Shown piece after piece: positions 1 to 28,089 of a stretch of 64,000 nt of DNA. The translations under genes and the position numbers were made by a program. This DNA is from Apricaphanius iberus (taxonomy: Eukaryota > Chordata > Actinopteri > Cyprinodontiformes > Aphaniidae). Below the pieces are notes generated by a model. That model did not search any database. It was not told the origin of the DNA and was given only the letters and a program-made list of their open reading frames with translations. Within the stretch, counting starts at the first letter, position 1. Each line of letters opens with the position of its first letter. Where the stretch lies: assembly GCA_028564705.1 (NCBI GenBank), contig JAPXFQ010002454.1, positions 814,001 through 878,000 on the forward strand, given 5' to 3'.

Positions 1-119
1 AAAATTGGCTTCATTTTGGAGCCAAATGTTGGAGTTGGAGGTCTTTTTTTTTTTGAGAGAGATAAAAGGAAAATGCTTGATCATTTTACATTCATAAAAT
101 GTTTCGTAATGCATGATTT

Positions 120-1120
120 GTTTTGGTTATTTAAAAATTTAAAAAAATTATCCGATTGATCGAATTGATAAAGGGCTAGATTAATGGATTACAAAAAGAA
201 TTGATAGCTGCAGCCCTAGATTATTTTGATAATTGACTAATCACTAATTATTTTGACGATTAGCCGACTAATCGGATCACACTTAAAATGTAGGTTGTTA
301 CAGGTAAAAACAGCTCCTGTAATATGTGTTATCTCGAAGTGTTATGTAGTGTCTAAAATCCTGACTTTTAGGATGCTAGCTCATTTAAAATTTATAAACT
401 ATGTAAAAAAAATATAACAGTGTTACAGTGGACACATGACGTGTGCTAAGCATAGCGAAATTACCATCACCACTGTTAATGTTGCAGCTATGAACTAATA
501 CAAAAGCCTCTTCAGTCAAGAGCTTCTTTAAAACTACTGAATGGTCCTTACAGAAAGAGCCTTCCTACCCACAGCCATTTAAACATCTAAAGCCAAGGTA
601 AAAATTACATTCTGACAAAATAAGTATTGTGATGCAATAATAAAAATGATAAGCAGCAGTTTTTTTGTTGCGACACCTGCACCTTGATGTCCTGTAAATA
701 AAAGCAGCCACAGTTGCGCTCTGTTCTGTCTGACCAGATCAGAACCGGCGTCCAAGCAGCACCTCGGGCCGTAGAGGACGTTATATTAGAGAATCTAGAC
801 ATTTTCATCAATCTAAGAATATCCCTGGATACCTACGAGAGAAGATAAAAAGCAGACATGTCAGGGAAAAGGAGAAAATAGCTCTACTGTTGATGCTAAT
901 GTTAGCGGCTAACAAGCTAATTAGCTGAAAGAGGCTCCTGTCCCACTTTTTCGTCAGCCACAGCGGGCTTCCCTTTAGGAAGCTCAAACATCACTGCTGT
1001 ACAGACGTGGAAAGCAGCTTTTACTTTGTGAATTTTGCATTACATAAATATGCTTCTCTTTTTATTTAATAAACTCTCCAGAACTTTAGAGCTACGCTGT
1101 TGTCTCGCTGCTGATGGATG
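120..1120. mobile_element. Dispersed hAT-like non-autonomous element, copy 1
   Basis: Non-coding repeat beginning with a run of GATTA/CTAATCGG words (about 120-285), typical of fish hAT-type elements whose ends read TAGGGCTGCA. It continues through landmarks such as CCTTGATGTCCTGTAAATAA (near 682), GAGAATCTAGACATTTTCAT (near 789) and GTGGAAAGCAGCTTTTACTT (near 1007). The same landmarks recur in the same order and orientation at 57800-59290, so this is a real repeat family. No transposase frame survives. Both ends are approximate. The element lies in an slc9a1 intron, upstream of the first visible exon. The hAT label is inference from the terminal motif. Confidence 0.6.
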
Positions 1121-2805
1121 CTGATGGTCTCAGGTTATTTTAGAGGTTATTAAATTTCACTATGCATAACTGCAAATATGGAAAAATTCATAAAATCTGA
1201 AAGCAATATTGCCCTTTAAAAAATATTAATCTCGGCTCATACAAAAAAAAATACAACTAAAAAGGCAAAATAACCGTTTAGTAGTTTGGTAAACAAAAAA
1301 ATAAAAACCAACAACAAAAATAATCAGTTTGAGATGGAAGTGGAAATTATTGTGCTTGGAAAAAGTGATTAAGCTTGCTGGAATTTATCAAAGCATTAAA
1401 TTATTATTGTTTACTGTGATATGAGTACTGCTAGTTTCAGGTGGAAAAACAGATTGTTTTGTGGTTGGAAAAATCTGTCCTCTTTAACTGTTTAGTGCTT
1501 TAAACCTCAGACATGTTTCTTACATAGAGAATCTTTGTTGCAAAAGAGCTCACTCCATATTCTTAATGTCTCTCTAAATGTTTTTATTTTTGTTTTGACA
1601 ATTATCTATGATTATTGTAAGACTTCCAGATACTACAATTACAGATGGTAAATTATCATCTATATTTGGTCATGTCTTCTTGTTTTATTAGATTTGATAA
1701 GATTCTTATATTTTGTCAGAAAGTGACTACTAATCATTTTTATTACATTTGTGGGGCTTTAATCAAGTCTTTTTCCTTTTTAACCTGATTTACATTTAAT
1801 TTATATTACTGAATAATTATTTTTTTCTTTATGTAACGGGTTGGAACATCTACTGGCAGGAGTGTAATTTGTAAGATTTATGATTACATTATGGTGCACC
1901 ACTAACGTTAAAATACCGTAAGTAAGGTCCTGGTCTATGGTCAGCTTTTAGACTATAGCAGAGTATTTTTTTTAGTCCTACTTTGCCTTCATACCAGGCC
2001 ATTTGTTTCACACAATATTTAAATAGTTTTAGTTTATTTCCTGTTACATAAAACCATGACTGGTTTTATGGGCACCTCCACATTTTCCAAGGTGGCATTT
2101 AATCACGTCTTGCGGTACAGAGTGATCTGTTACCTGTGTTAAGATTCTGACAGGAGCTGTTGATATATTATTTTCTTCCTCCAAAATGCGGTAATATATT
2201 TCTATCTTCAAGGCTAAAGGTTTTTTTTTTTTTTGGGGGGGGGGGTTCTTTCACTGTGTTAAGCATTCTTTTTCCTTGCATGAAAATCTGGATATGGCTT
2301 TGCACTGTATATATCATGGTTTATAAAAAAAGGAATAAATTGGCTTAATGTTGTCAGTTCCTTTCTTCATTTCTCTAAAACCTTGAAAGTCAAACCAGTT
2401 TTTGCAGAAGGAAAGAAGAGCAGTAAATTTTGAACAGCTGTAGCATCTTGCGGAATATTTCTGCAGCCGTTGCTTTTGGCCTTTTTGATTTTTGACATGC
2501 AACCATTAGGTGACTGAGGACTGAAGCAGAAGTGGTTACCAGACAAGTATGACTACATCTTTTTTAAGATTAATGTTTCGGTGAAATTCACAGCTTGTAA
2601 ATGTGGCACTGTTCCAGATTTCCGTCTCTTCCTTCTAAAAAAATGTTTGAAGTTGTGCTGTACAGCGATCTGAGTTGACAATACATTTAAATCATCCAAA
2701 GTAATGAAATAGATTTACTAAAATGACTGCAATCATCCTATTTTGTCTTGCTTTTTTTTCTTTGCTGACCCAAGATTGGTTTGTTGTTTTTTATTTTCTC
2801 TTCAG
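1121..2805 (+). other. slc9a1: slc9a1 intron, visible 3' part
   Basis: AT-rich intronic DNA ending in a good pyrimidine tract and the AG acceptor at 2804-2805. It includes a homopolymer pair, T14 then G11, at 2221-2245. I looked for the preceding NHE1 exon (the segment ending near the HLSGIMA motif of the family) in 1-2805 and did not see it, so it lies left of the window. Confidence 0.6.
2221..2245. repeat. Homopolymer junction T14G11
   Basis: Fourteen T followed by eleven G. Simple sequence in an slc9a1 intron, likely length-variable and prone to assembly error. Confidence 0.9.
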
Positions 2806-16401
<13,596 letters not shown>

Positions 16402-17580
16402 GATGCAGATGTCTGAGAGCTGAGTTGAAATGATCTCAAAACTGCAAATGCTGTAAGATCCAGAAACGAAAAGCAGCAGGAAGAGGCTGAAGGGAAAGAG
16501 AGCCATTACCTTATTATTAGATACCTTTTTATTTTCATTGCTCTTTACTTTGTGGACGATGGTATAAATTTGCTGCTGCACCTAAATCCAGGTTGAAGAT
16601 GGAGGTCATGACTGACGATCTGAGACGTTCATTAGAGAACTATGCATCACCAAAGCTTTGGACTGTTTTAGTGTTTAGACAATTTTGATTTTAAAATTCA
16701 GCACCAGTTTTTATCTTGTCTTTAAAGTTGAGTGTGATACATACAGGGCCTGTTGTCCAAAGCATAATCAACAAATATAAATGTCACATGTTCACTTTCC
16801 TTTTCAAGCTTAGCTCTTTAGATTTAAGTTTTTACTATCAATATGTCTGCTGGATGTACAAAATACACATAAGTAGCTGTTTGAGACTTAAGGCCTTTTT
16901 TCTCTTTAGTCCTTTTCACTAGGACATTTTCTTTGCCTTGTTTAAAATGACATCTTTATTTTATTTTGACCATCATCTGTTAGTATAATCTTTTTATTGT
17001 GGAGTATGAATTTGAAGCTGGATGTGTGTTTACCCTGCAGGCTACTAATTTAAAGAACAAAACATGCTGAAAGAGTGTGCAACCATTTTCCATAACTGAG
17101 GCGTTGTTGTATAGATGGAACGCTCTTAATTACAAGAGGTTGGTGAGTTTTGACCTTAGAGAACAGAGAATGTAGAGTGTGGGAGAAACGTTTTGCACTG
17201 TTTTAAGCTACCATCAAGCATGCTTCCTCCTTTAATTCAGATTACTTTTATCTACTAATATTTACCTCAATTAAGAGCACCCTTTTCAGGTATTGTTAAA
17301 AGTTGTTAAAGCATTGTGTTACCCTTCATAATTTAATAGCCAAGTGCCCAGTAGCAAATATTTTCTCACATCACATGTTTGTACAGCCATCTATTAATGC
17401 TTGCATGTCATGGGAAAAAACTTAATACTATGCAGCATAGGTGTTTAAAATACAGTGATGAATAATATCCTCTTTCTATACCCTTTAAAAGCTTTTTAAC
17501 TATTAAAGCAAAGTACTGCTTAAGGTAAAGTTGAAAATCAATCTTGGGCATTCAAGAAAAACGGTGAACTATAAAATAAA
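16402..17580 (+). other. slc9a1: slc9a1 3' UTR, extent uncertain
   Basis: AT-rich sequence after the stop codon with no coding signal. The first AATAAA I find after the stop is at 17575-17580, followed by a T-rich stretch, so it is a plausible polyadenylation signal. Another AATAAA is at 18363-18368. Transcript data would decide. Confidence 0.45.
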
Positions 17581-19763
17581 TTCACCTGAACTTTTGCACA
17601 TCGTCTGCTTCTCGTCATATTAATATAACCATCAAAATAATCACTGTTTACCTGTACAGAAACTGCTGGATAAAACTAACAGAAATGTCACATTTCTATA
17701 TAATTTTCCATTATTTATTAAAGTTTAACAACTGTCAGTTTACATTTTGTAATGACATCAATTTGTTGCAGCACACAATTGTGCTCTTCATATTACATAT
17801 CGGTGTTTTTTTTTTGTTTTTTTACAAAACCTAAATATCCAACAATTTTTCCTAATCTATTTCCAATTTTTTGTTTGTTTTGTTTAATCCTTGGAATATT
17901 TGTAAGCTTCTTTCCTGGTTTATTCTATAATAATGTAAATTTGAACAGAAACAAGATATTACGGTAATTAAAACAATTTAATTTCATTTGATAACATTAG
18001 TCCAGTGCAATCAGTTGTTGTAGCCCCATGATGTGTATACTTGTATGATGTTTCTTTTGTAATAGTTAATTTATGATAAAAATAGTGGATAATTCATTTA
18101 GAGATAATTCCAAAATCATCATCTATTATGAATAACATTGGGGCTTTTTGTTTGTTTTGAAAACAAGGGTTTTACCCAAATCTGGAGGAAAAACTTGACA
18201 TCCTCAACTAAAGTCTGTGTCTGAGTTTGTTTGTTGATTTTCTTTGCTTCCACCTTACTAGAGTAGAACAAAATTATCAGGATAAAAAGCCCAGAGAGAA
18301 ACCTTTAAGAGGTTGTACATTTGATATTGTGGAGGAAGGGTATAAAGTACTTTAACTTTAGCAATAAATGAGAATTAGAAAGTAACAATGTTAGTGGAAA
18401 TGTCTATTGTTAACAGACTTTAAATGTAAAAGGACTGGAGCATTGTGCTGTCCTGCAGCATGTTTATAATGCTGTTTTAGAAGGTAAACAGCTGGTTGTG
18501 GTAATTATTTCTCATAAGTTAAGAGTGCACATTGTTGCACAGGGTAAATTTGCAATGATGCTGTACTATAATCGTGACATATTTTGTTTCAAAATCATCC
18601 AAGTGTAAAGTTAATTATTTAACATAAAAAGTGACAATTATAAGGAAATGTACAGAAATGCCAGGAGATAGCCCTGTATAGTTTAATTAACTGCAGAACA
18701 TTCTTTGTTCTTGTTCCTTAAGTAGTATTTAAAAACACCTGTGCTGTTAGAACCATTTTCGACTTTACAGCCTCTCAAAACCTGTATATTCATCATTACA
18801 CTTATCTGCTCAGTTCCTTTTTCTTTGTTTTTCAGGTCATGCAGGTCATATTGCGCACTTAAGCCTACATTTGCTTTAACAGCTATGTTCAGCTGTTTGG
18901 AATTAAAGTGGAGGATATATGAATGTGGTTATTCTATTATTTCTTGGGATGAAACCAAAACTTCCAGATTACTTTATATGATTCCAAAGACTTTAGTTTA
19001 AAGAAAGAAACAAACACTATTTTCATACTTGTTCACACCAAATTCATCTTTTAGGTAAAGAGTCTGATATATTTCAGAGAGTAATGTTTGGTGCAAAAAT
19101 CTTTATTCTGAAGCCATAAAACCTATATTAGAAACTTTTTTACTGTATTCTTTTAAGTTTTTACCTTGATGCTTTGGTTAAGTTGAAGCTAAATCATCTT
19201 TGTCTGCATATCTATGAAACGATCTCTTCCTGTTGTTGATGTAAACACTAGATGCACTCCTACCATGGCAAATTGTTTCAACTTGTTGTTTTTGTCATCA
19301 CTGTCTGAATGATGGTCAGCACTGTTGCCTCACAGGCATTCATCTTGAGCTTCTCTGTTCTCAGTTATGCCTCTGCCTTTTACATTTCTCACATTTTTAC
19401 CTGTACAAGTGCTTCATTTGTAAAACTTTTGGTGTGTTTTTTTAATAGCTTCATATGATGTGAAAGTTTTCTGCTTTTCTAAATAAGTATGCATTGCATC
19501 ACTTTGTGTTGTAAGAGAAGTTTGGCCTTTACCATGCCTTTGTCATTGCATGTTTACTTGAATGGTGAACTTTATACTTTGTTTTAAAAAGAATAGAGAA
19601 CTGAAAAAAAGATTTTGTCAGCTCAGTGTTTAAGCTTTTTGCTGAGTCAGAGTTTTCCTAAAGTTCAACTGCTTTCCTGTATAAAGTGAGTACAATCAGA
19701 CACACAATCTAAGCAATAACTGTATTTAAATCAAGGTCATGGTCAGTCACTGTGTACTGTGCT
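17581..19763. other. Intergenic, no recognised feature
   Basis: AT-rich DNA between slc9a1 and a Tc1 relic, possibly containing the distal part of the slc9a1 3' UTR. The short ORFs at 17752 and 18741 look like chance. Confidence 0.5.
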
Positions 19764-20860
19764 GTGAAAAAGTATCGCTCCCTTACAAAATTCTTCTTTT
19801 TTTTGTCACTAAAATGTTTTCGCTCTTGCTAATTTTATATCACACAAAGATAACTTGAGTGAGAACAAAAAGCAGTCTTCAAATACTGTCATTTATTGAG
19901 GGGGGGGAAAATGTTTGGGACAAGAACTTTTGCAAAACTGATGATTTGCTCTCTCTTGAGTGGCTATGGAGCCCACTTCAATGCCTCCACATTAACAAGT
20001 TTTCAACCATTAGCCTTTGTGTTTTTTTAGCCATTAAGAAGGGCCGTGCTGGTTGGCTTCAGATCGGTGTTTGTATTGCTAATCTAACCATGCTTGAGCT
20101 AAAGGTTGATGGTCAGACGAGCACTAAAGCAGCCCAGACCACAACCTACCACAACCCTGTTGATGTGATGTTCTTTTGATGAAATGCTGTTAGTTTAATG
20201 CCAAGATATAACGAGACGCACACCACTTTTATCTAGCCAGTTAACAAAATATGACAAAAGTCTTGGTTCACAAAGATTGTTTAATCATGAATGTTGACCT
20301 TAACAGCAGCAGATGAGCTGCAGTGCTTTACTTGTTCTTCTGAGTTCTTTTGTGACCCCTGGAATGTTTTATTCATGCGTTCTGGGAGTGATTTTGGTTG
20401 GTTGGTGACTCCATTTCTTGATCATAGCTTTTACTGGTGTTTCCTGATGTCCCTAAGGCTGTCACATGGCTTTTTAATCCTTTCCAGATTGATAAATGCT
20501 GATGAATGTATTTATCATATGATCTTTATCTTTTGGTATCTGCTGGCCTACTGCATGTTGTGAGACAGGTTCTATCAAAAGGATTTTTCTTGTTTTTATT
20601 GCTCTGGTTGTGACTAGTGAATTTAAACTCAATTTTCCTGGGGGAAAAAAAGTTTAATTACAATTAATCCACAACTTCACGATGGTGAATTATGTTTTCA
20701 TATAGGGGCTTGTTTTGGATTCCGTTTACTCATTAAGTTAGATCAATATTGGAAAACTGCACTTTGTATTTACTCATAAAAATGTTGTATAACTTTAAAA
20801 ATGATTCGATGATCTGAAACATTTAGGTGTGACCAGAAGGTGTAAACTTTTTTTAAAGCA
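19764..20860 (-). mobile_element. Tc1-family transposon relic (minus strand)
   Basis: The left end has GTGAAAAAGTAT and CTCCCTT, like the family end GTGAAAAAGTGTTTGCCCCCT. The inner sequence follows the reverse complement of a fish Tc1 transposase in order: GCTTGAGCTAAAGGTTGATG, CAGCCCAGACCACAACCTAC, TGATGTTCTTTTGATGAAATGC, AACGAGACGCACACC, AATGTTGACCTTAACAGCAG, TTTTGTGACCCCTGGAATG and GGTTGGTGACTCC. The right end has GATGATCTGAAACATTTAGG and GTGTGACC. The frame is broken throughout. The 106-codon plus-strand ORF inside (19859-20179) is antisense to the old transposase and is not a gene. Confidence 0.75.
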
Positions 20861-23800
20861 ATCTTTCATTGATATTACCTGGTTCACAGGTCTCAAAGTT
20901 GCAGTAACCCAACCTGAAACATGCATTACATGGTTAAACCAAATTCAGGTATCACCGTTTTCTAGTATGGCAGACTTTAGTATTTGAAAAGTAATATTTG
21001 CATGTTTTTTTGTCATTTTTCAGCTTGAAAGCATTTCTTGCATGGATTAAATAAATAACCTCCTGATTTGGGTTGTTTGGGCTAAGACAAGCTAACAACA
21101 TTTGACCCATCCAGCAGCTTTTTACTTTGTCATTGCAGATGATCACTGCATATGGGACATACCATGTGACGCACGCTTGTATGTCACCATCATAACGGTC
21201 CCTGCACTGTCAGTACTCCTCCATCAAGCGACCAAATTTCTCCCTTGTTTATCTTTGCTTTCTCCTTTTTGCTTGACTGTTTTGAGCAACGCAGAGCACC
21301 TTATCAAAGCAGGACCTTGATTTAAAGACACGCGTTGGAGAAAGCAATAAGGCTTTCATTTAGTGTAAACATTATGCATGAGATTACATGAGTGTGGCCA
21401 AAGAATGTACTTTATGATGGGCCTTATTACTGAGTTGTGCAGAGTTTAATGAAGCTGGGATGTAAAATCTTAGCAGTTGTAACATTATGACTTGATGTCT
21501 GTGTGAATTAGATTTCCAATTCAGTCACTTTTTTTTCTCCTCATGCCTTAAATTTAGATTATCTTCTATTGAATTAAAACATTGTATTTAATAGATTTTT
21601 TTATTATACATCAATATATATGAAAATCTGTTGTATATAAAAAAAGACATTTGAGATTTAATATTTGATGTTCATATCAGAATCTGACTATATGTGCGCA
21701 CTTTCTTGTAGATCATCTTTCATCCATTCATTGTAATGACTACTAAAACTAACAACCATGATGTAAAGTATTTCATATGCTGTACATTAAAGTTTAACTT
21801 TATAACACACTTGTGTCTCTGTCTCATGATGGAATGTTTATTATTTTTGATCATTCAAAATTCCATTGGCTTATTTACAAGTCAGATTCTAAAGCTGGCC
21901 TTTGCTTTTCTTGAGGTGGAGTTCAGGTTTTTGTTCAATGGAGTCATATAGAGTCATGCATAATATGTACTAAAAAAGCTGCAGCTAAGGAATAAATGTG
22001 TTACATATGCTCGACAGTTAGGGTGCCAATTACAAATATCTTAAAAATTAGATACATGGGCTGATTGTTTGGTAAAAAGCCAACAGATCACACTTCCTTA
22101 ATATTTCTGTCATTTTAGTGCGAATGTAGCTTGATATTGTTTTATTAAAGCCTCTTGTCTCTTAGCCTTAGCCATTTTAAAACCGGCTGCTCCAGAAATT
22201 AACAATAACACAGATTTGGTATATCAGAGAGGGGTTTTTTTATATCATGGAATATCTTAACGTATTTTTATGTTTTCCTCTATAAATAAAAAAATCGGAG
22301 GTCATAAACCCCTGATCATGAACCCCTGCCTGAGGAAAGGAGTTGTGTGCAATGTGCCTGCAGTCAGTATGCTCTGTTTATGTCGATCAATTGGGGAGGT
22401 CTGAAGAGTTTAATCTGAGTATCCTGTTTCTATTTTTTTAATATTCACGTATTTCTAATCCTGGAATCAATAGGTTTAAGACTATTTTACCCAGTTTACA
22501 GTAGGTGTTTTGGACCTCTAACAAACTTTACCTCAACATATAACATTTTAAACTGTGAGCTTCAGGGCTGGAAACGTTTGTTTTTTTTTGTCATAGAACA
22601 AAACTAACTGTGAGGAAAAATAATACATTTTTTTTTTTGCAATTACAGATAAGAAAACAAATATGCGTCATTGTGTTTCTGACTTCACAGACCATTTATA
22701 CAGCGATTGGGGGGAAAAATGATAGTAGAATACGTTCCCCGCAGCTCTAAATTCCCATGTAGTCAGAGAAATAACCCTGAAAGCGCTCCAAAGAGATTAG
22801 TCTGCGTCCTTATCTGGTTTTTAATTTTGCTCAATCATGGAGTATAATTTGCTAAATGTGTCATCATAACCAAGCGCTTCATAGCCATTGTTCTTTGAAC
22901 CATTAAATTGCTTTCTTTAAACAATGAAACACAAAATAGTTTAATGGTCATTCATTTTTAAGTATACAAAATGCAACCTCTTTAATTAATAATCGTGAAG
23001 TTTAAAAGCACATTTATCTGAAGAGGACCATTCATGCACAGGGTAATACAATGTGCTTTAACTAAGGCGCAGATAACCCATTTAAAACACCAAATAAATT
23101 AAAACAATGAGCTGATAAAGTATTTTTTTTACTTTTTATCTTTATGGATGACTGTTATTCAAACTCACATCGGAGCTTGTAATACATATAAATGCCAGCA
23201 GATGGCGCAATACATCCATAAAAACATCCATCTCTATAATGGGTTCCGCTTTAACTGCACAAACTTCTCTATTTTTCACCTTTAATTCCACAGCGTGAAC
23301 AGTTTATATGTGGAAAGTGCTGTGGCAGGTGTAACTGGTGCAGTGGGAAGGAGATCCAGCCTTTCTGTGGCCTCATTCCATCAGTTTAATGGTGTGTTTT
23401 CTATTGCATTCGCTCTCATTTACATGGCTCATAAACCTCATCCTACTGTAGGGCTAATTGTTGTGTTCGGACTTTTAAAACCTCCAACAACTGCGCTGAT
23501 CTGCCTTGGAAGCTAATGTTCTGATTTTCTGCTTCAGAAGCCGTGCTTTGAAAACATTTAGTTGCGCAACAATAAGGATGGTTTTGATCATCAATGTAGT
23601 CGGAAGAAGGGTCACATCAGGGCTGAGAGTAACAGATGAATAAAACTTCAGGAATGCACACAATCAAGCAACAAACAACTAGAAATGTCTGGAAAAATTC
23701 AATAAATATGGTAGTGCTTTCGTGTGAGCTTAAAACAGTTTTGGCCAGTATGTTCATTTTTGATTTCCAATGTGTTTTGTTGAGAAATGTTTGACAGCAT

Positions 23801-26800
23801 AACATATCTTCTGCTTTTTAAAGCGGGAACCCTCATAGGCAGAGCTGTCTCAGACAATTCTGTTAAAAGAAAACTTTGAAGCATCAGCATCAATGCCAGA
23901 TAATTTTGGTCTTAGCTTTTGCTTTTAACTTTAAGCTGCAGAATACTTTCTTGTTTCTCTATCCATAACACAGATAAACTATCTGAATGTTTTTTTGAGT
24001 CAAAAAATGTACAAGACTCACAAACTGTCTTGTGATTTTAAACAAAGGTTTTTTGGGGAGTATAGGGGTCTTGTACGCTCTGCAAAAGTTGGCAACATCT
24101 TTATATCACCCTTAGAGGTACTTATTCTCTTAGCAGAGAGTTTCAAACTAGCCAGAATTACTCTTGTTAAGCTATCTTAAACCGAATTATTTCTTTTTTT
24201 AGAAGGTCTGAAAATGTTACGTTTGCACTGAGGCATCTGTTAATTGATTTTCTATTCAAAACCCATTTTTTTCTTTGTGTTGGTGCAAAACTGGTTCAAC
24301 TCTTTAGTTTAGAAGTCTTTGTGTGTCTGAAAGAACCAAAGGTCAGAGTTAAGTGCCTTAACTATCAAATAAACTAGAATCTAACAACTGTCAACTTTTA
24401 CAGATATTTAGAAATGCAAAAAACAAAACAAAAACTGTAAAAACGGTGTATCTGGCTCTTCGTAAAGGAAGACTTTAGCATATTTTTATGATCATGCACC
24501 AGGGTTTGTACTTCAAACTATAATCGATCCATTCAACTCATTTCTTTACAACAAACCAACCTTACAGGGCCACACCTTTCAGTGTCAGGAAACATTTTGC
24601 AGCGGTGCTTGAAGAAAGAACTTGCAGCCTTTGTGATGTTATTGATCTGGGCACACTGGAATGGGCCGATGCATCCCAGCCCGTTTGATGTATCACAATG
24701 AGCAGAACACGGAGATGGACTTTTCCATCGCCTTCTTGGGTGCTGAATAAAACATCAGGGGGAGTTGGAAAAATAATTGAATGTTAGAAGACAAGAGTAA
24801 AACAGTTGTAGCTTACAGGACACCCTACACTTGGCAGGAAAATGTTTTAGAGATATTCATCTCTTTCGGGCATAAAGACTCAACCGGGAGGCCATTAGGC
24901 TAACTTTACACGTTCTGACTGTCAGTGACTGTAAATTCAAAACACACTCACTAGAGAGGGTGCACAGTGACAGCCCCTGCTCCCCCGATGCATTATGTCT
25001 GTGTGTATAACTCTGAGCTGGTCTGATAACAAAGCACAGTTGAGGGATGCATCCTTATTAACTGCTTGCAAACATTATCATATTGCAGCGCCAGATTTAG
25101 CTCACTTTGCTTTCTGCCAAAATGATTTTCGTACATGAAAAATCAGGGTGCCGGCCTGTTGAGCAATGAGCTGACAGGGATGCGCTTCTGTTCCAGTGCG
25201 TGTGTGAGAGTGCAGTCCGCAATCACAGTGGATGACGTTATAGCAGCAAAAGTGGAAAAAAATAAAAAATAAAAAATCCTCAATCAGAGTGAATGTGAGA
25301 TGGATGAGAAAGGGGCATTGTGAGGGACGTTTGTGCAAACTATTTATTTATTTTTTGGATGAAAAAACATTCATGCTTTGGTCTCATTCTGGCCTGTTGG
25401 TAGCAGTGACACAGCATTCGCTGACTCATCCATCTTGGTGATAAACTAGGCTGTCACTGGCCAGCAGAGCTCCATGCAAGAGCAATGAGCGGACACATGT
25501 ATTACCTGGCATTTTGAGAAACCCCAATTTGATGTGTCTATTAGGCGGAGGTGGAAAGCAGGAAAATGCATTTACTTGTGTTACTCTGATATTTTTGTGG
25601 GCTCTATATTTAAAAATCTGTAAGTTTTTCCAGGGTACCCAGGCCTTCCCCTACAACCTAAGAACGGGCAATACTAAAACTTATCCTCAGGTGTGACTGC
25701 TCTGTATACGCAGTGGATTGGCAACAATGTACTCAAATAGCATCGAGACTCTTTGGAACCCGTAAAGAATAATGTACAGTGCTGCGGCACATTAGTGATA
25801 GACCCATCTCTACTTCACACAAAAAACACCAACATACTAGCCCTTTAAAAGCACTACCATAAATTCATTATATTAGAAACTACATGCAAACAGTTTCCAC
25901 CTTCCTTTGAACAATCATTTCACTCTTTGTGGGTGTGTAACTTCCCTTAAGTGCCATCTCAGGTCTAGGTGTCTTTCCAGCAATACCTGAAGCTGTGCTA
26001 GTAATGCAGTTCATGACTGCATGCTTAGCACGATGATTGCATGATGGCAGAAGGCTGACGAGGTTCCCCGGTCAGTACTACATTGTTTCACTGTAAGTGG
26101 CGCCCTCCACGAAGCACCAAAATGCCATGAGGTAGCGTTCCCTTGCTAAAGACCTAGAGGTTATAGGTTATAGGTCCCTCATGTGGGATCAGTTTGATTG
26201 ACAGCAGTCTAAGTAAATCTAGTAAACCTCTTGTATGTGGGACAGGGAGAAATGCTTTCAGTTCTGTAGCCTGTTTCTTCTAATGTCAGCAGCAGACAGA
26301 ATCAACTATCTCAACATTGTCTGAACATGAAATTAAGAAATACAAACCAATTTGGGGTACAACTGTGCAATAAATAGTCTCTCTTCTTACTCTCTTGTGC
26401 TCCTGCATACCCTTATAATGCCATACCAGAATTGTCACTACATTTACATTTCGTGTTGCAAAAAAAATGGCTTACCACTGGTATTTCATGGTTTAACAAA
26501 GGGGGAAATGATAGTTTAAACCTAGAGTGAGGCTGGTTTGGAATGTTTTCTTTTGTTCTTGATAAATGAAATCATAATTTAGAAATTGTATTTGGTATTT
26601 ACTCAAATTTTTGTTGTCAGACATAAAATATTGGTTTGATGAGAATAGTAGAAATCTGTAAGAGGCCAAATACATTTTCCAGTCACTGTTTTATATACAT
26701 TTGTCATCAAGATTTTTGGCTTCAAAGGTCTATATTGTTTAAAATAGTTCTTAGATCAAATCTTTAAGGAAAACATCAGTCCTACTGCACCTTTTGCTTT

Positions 26801-28089
26801 GTTTCCCTACAATTCTGGATGCCTAAATGAACTCCATTACTTTCTAGATGGCCTCTTCCTGAAGATCATTTAAAACAAATACAAAGCCAATACTTGTAAG
26901 TATTTGAGCCATGGGAAAGTGCCTTTCTCTGAATACAAACAGTCCTTTTCTCATTGATGAAGCTAGCTAAATGATGTATCTTCTCTCAGGGGGAACTCTG
27001 TCAGATCCCAAACTAAAAAGACAATATTCAACAATTCTGTCTTCTTTATCCTCTTCTATTCTCTAAATTACTAACACCCAGCAGACCGACTCACTGATGG
27101 GTTGCTCGGAACAGTGGCTCAACAGTGAAAACACAGAGTCAAATGGAATACAAATTGCCTTAAAGTTAGCTCAGCCTAAAATATGTACCTGACTGTGACA
27201 AAAAGGGAGGAAGAAAATCCCAGAGGGGCTTTTTGCCTCGTTGGATGACAGTTAGAGCATATCAATTGAGTTTTTTTTAATTTAGGATATGGTAAGATGT
27301 GTTACATTTTATTCCTAACCTTAAAGGGGGAAAATATGAAGCATTATTTTTAAACAATTTATAATAAAATAGAAAGAAAATATGTTTGTATCACAAAACC
27401 ATATATCTTAGGTAAGATGAAGGATCTGGAATTTATTTTCTGTTTAAGAAAAAAATAAATGAAGGCCTTGATGTGCAGGCTTACTGCTTTTAGAGGCATT
27501 ACCGCAATACTGCTGTGCAGGCTCTTCACTAATGGACAGTTTATCTGCCCATCTATCTTATTTAATCATGAGAAAACACTATGGTTACAGTCCCCCCCTA
27601 TGTCCTCCTAACACAAATATGATTTAAACACACACATACTTCTAATTCTGTTGCACTCTCTGGCCTAAACGTTGTTGGCTGTTCAAACCATTCAATATCA
27701 TGATTCAAAGCGCTCCATCAGATCTTTTCTAAATATGAATTTAAACGGAAAAACTGGACAGAAGCCCTAACACAAACTACATGATGTTTTAACCACACTA
27801 GACACTCCTCAGCAACAGATTCTGGTTTATTGATTGAAATGTCGGTATGCAAGCGCTGAAATCAAATCTAAACTCAGTAGATGCTCACTCATACTTATGA
27901 TTTCAGAGTCCTCCTCATGCCTGAACTACTTCAATCTGCAAATAAAGGCAATGAAGCTAGACATACAGCAACAGAAACGAGCAATGAATTTTTAGCTCCA
28001 TTCCTGTGAGCTAATATCATTTTTACTTTGTTAGAACGCATCACTTATATGTTAGCTTTGATTAAATAAAGGGGGCCAATAGCGCTGGA
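20861..28089. other. Intergenic DNA with no gene recognised
   Basis: Mostly AT-rich with scattered chance ORFs below 110 codons. Part of it (about 24590-25510) is more balanced in composition and rich in complex non-repetitive words, and could hold regulatory elements of man1c1 or slc9a1. No transposon ends, tRNA or exon-like coding segments were identified. Confidence 0.5.

Noticed and set aside
19859..20179. 106-codon plus-strand ORF
   Set aside because: It is antisense to a decayed Tc1 transposase, so the frame is accidental.
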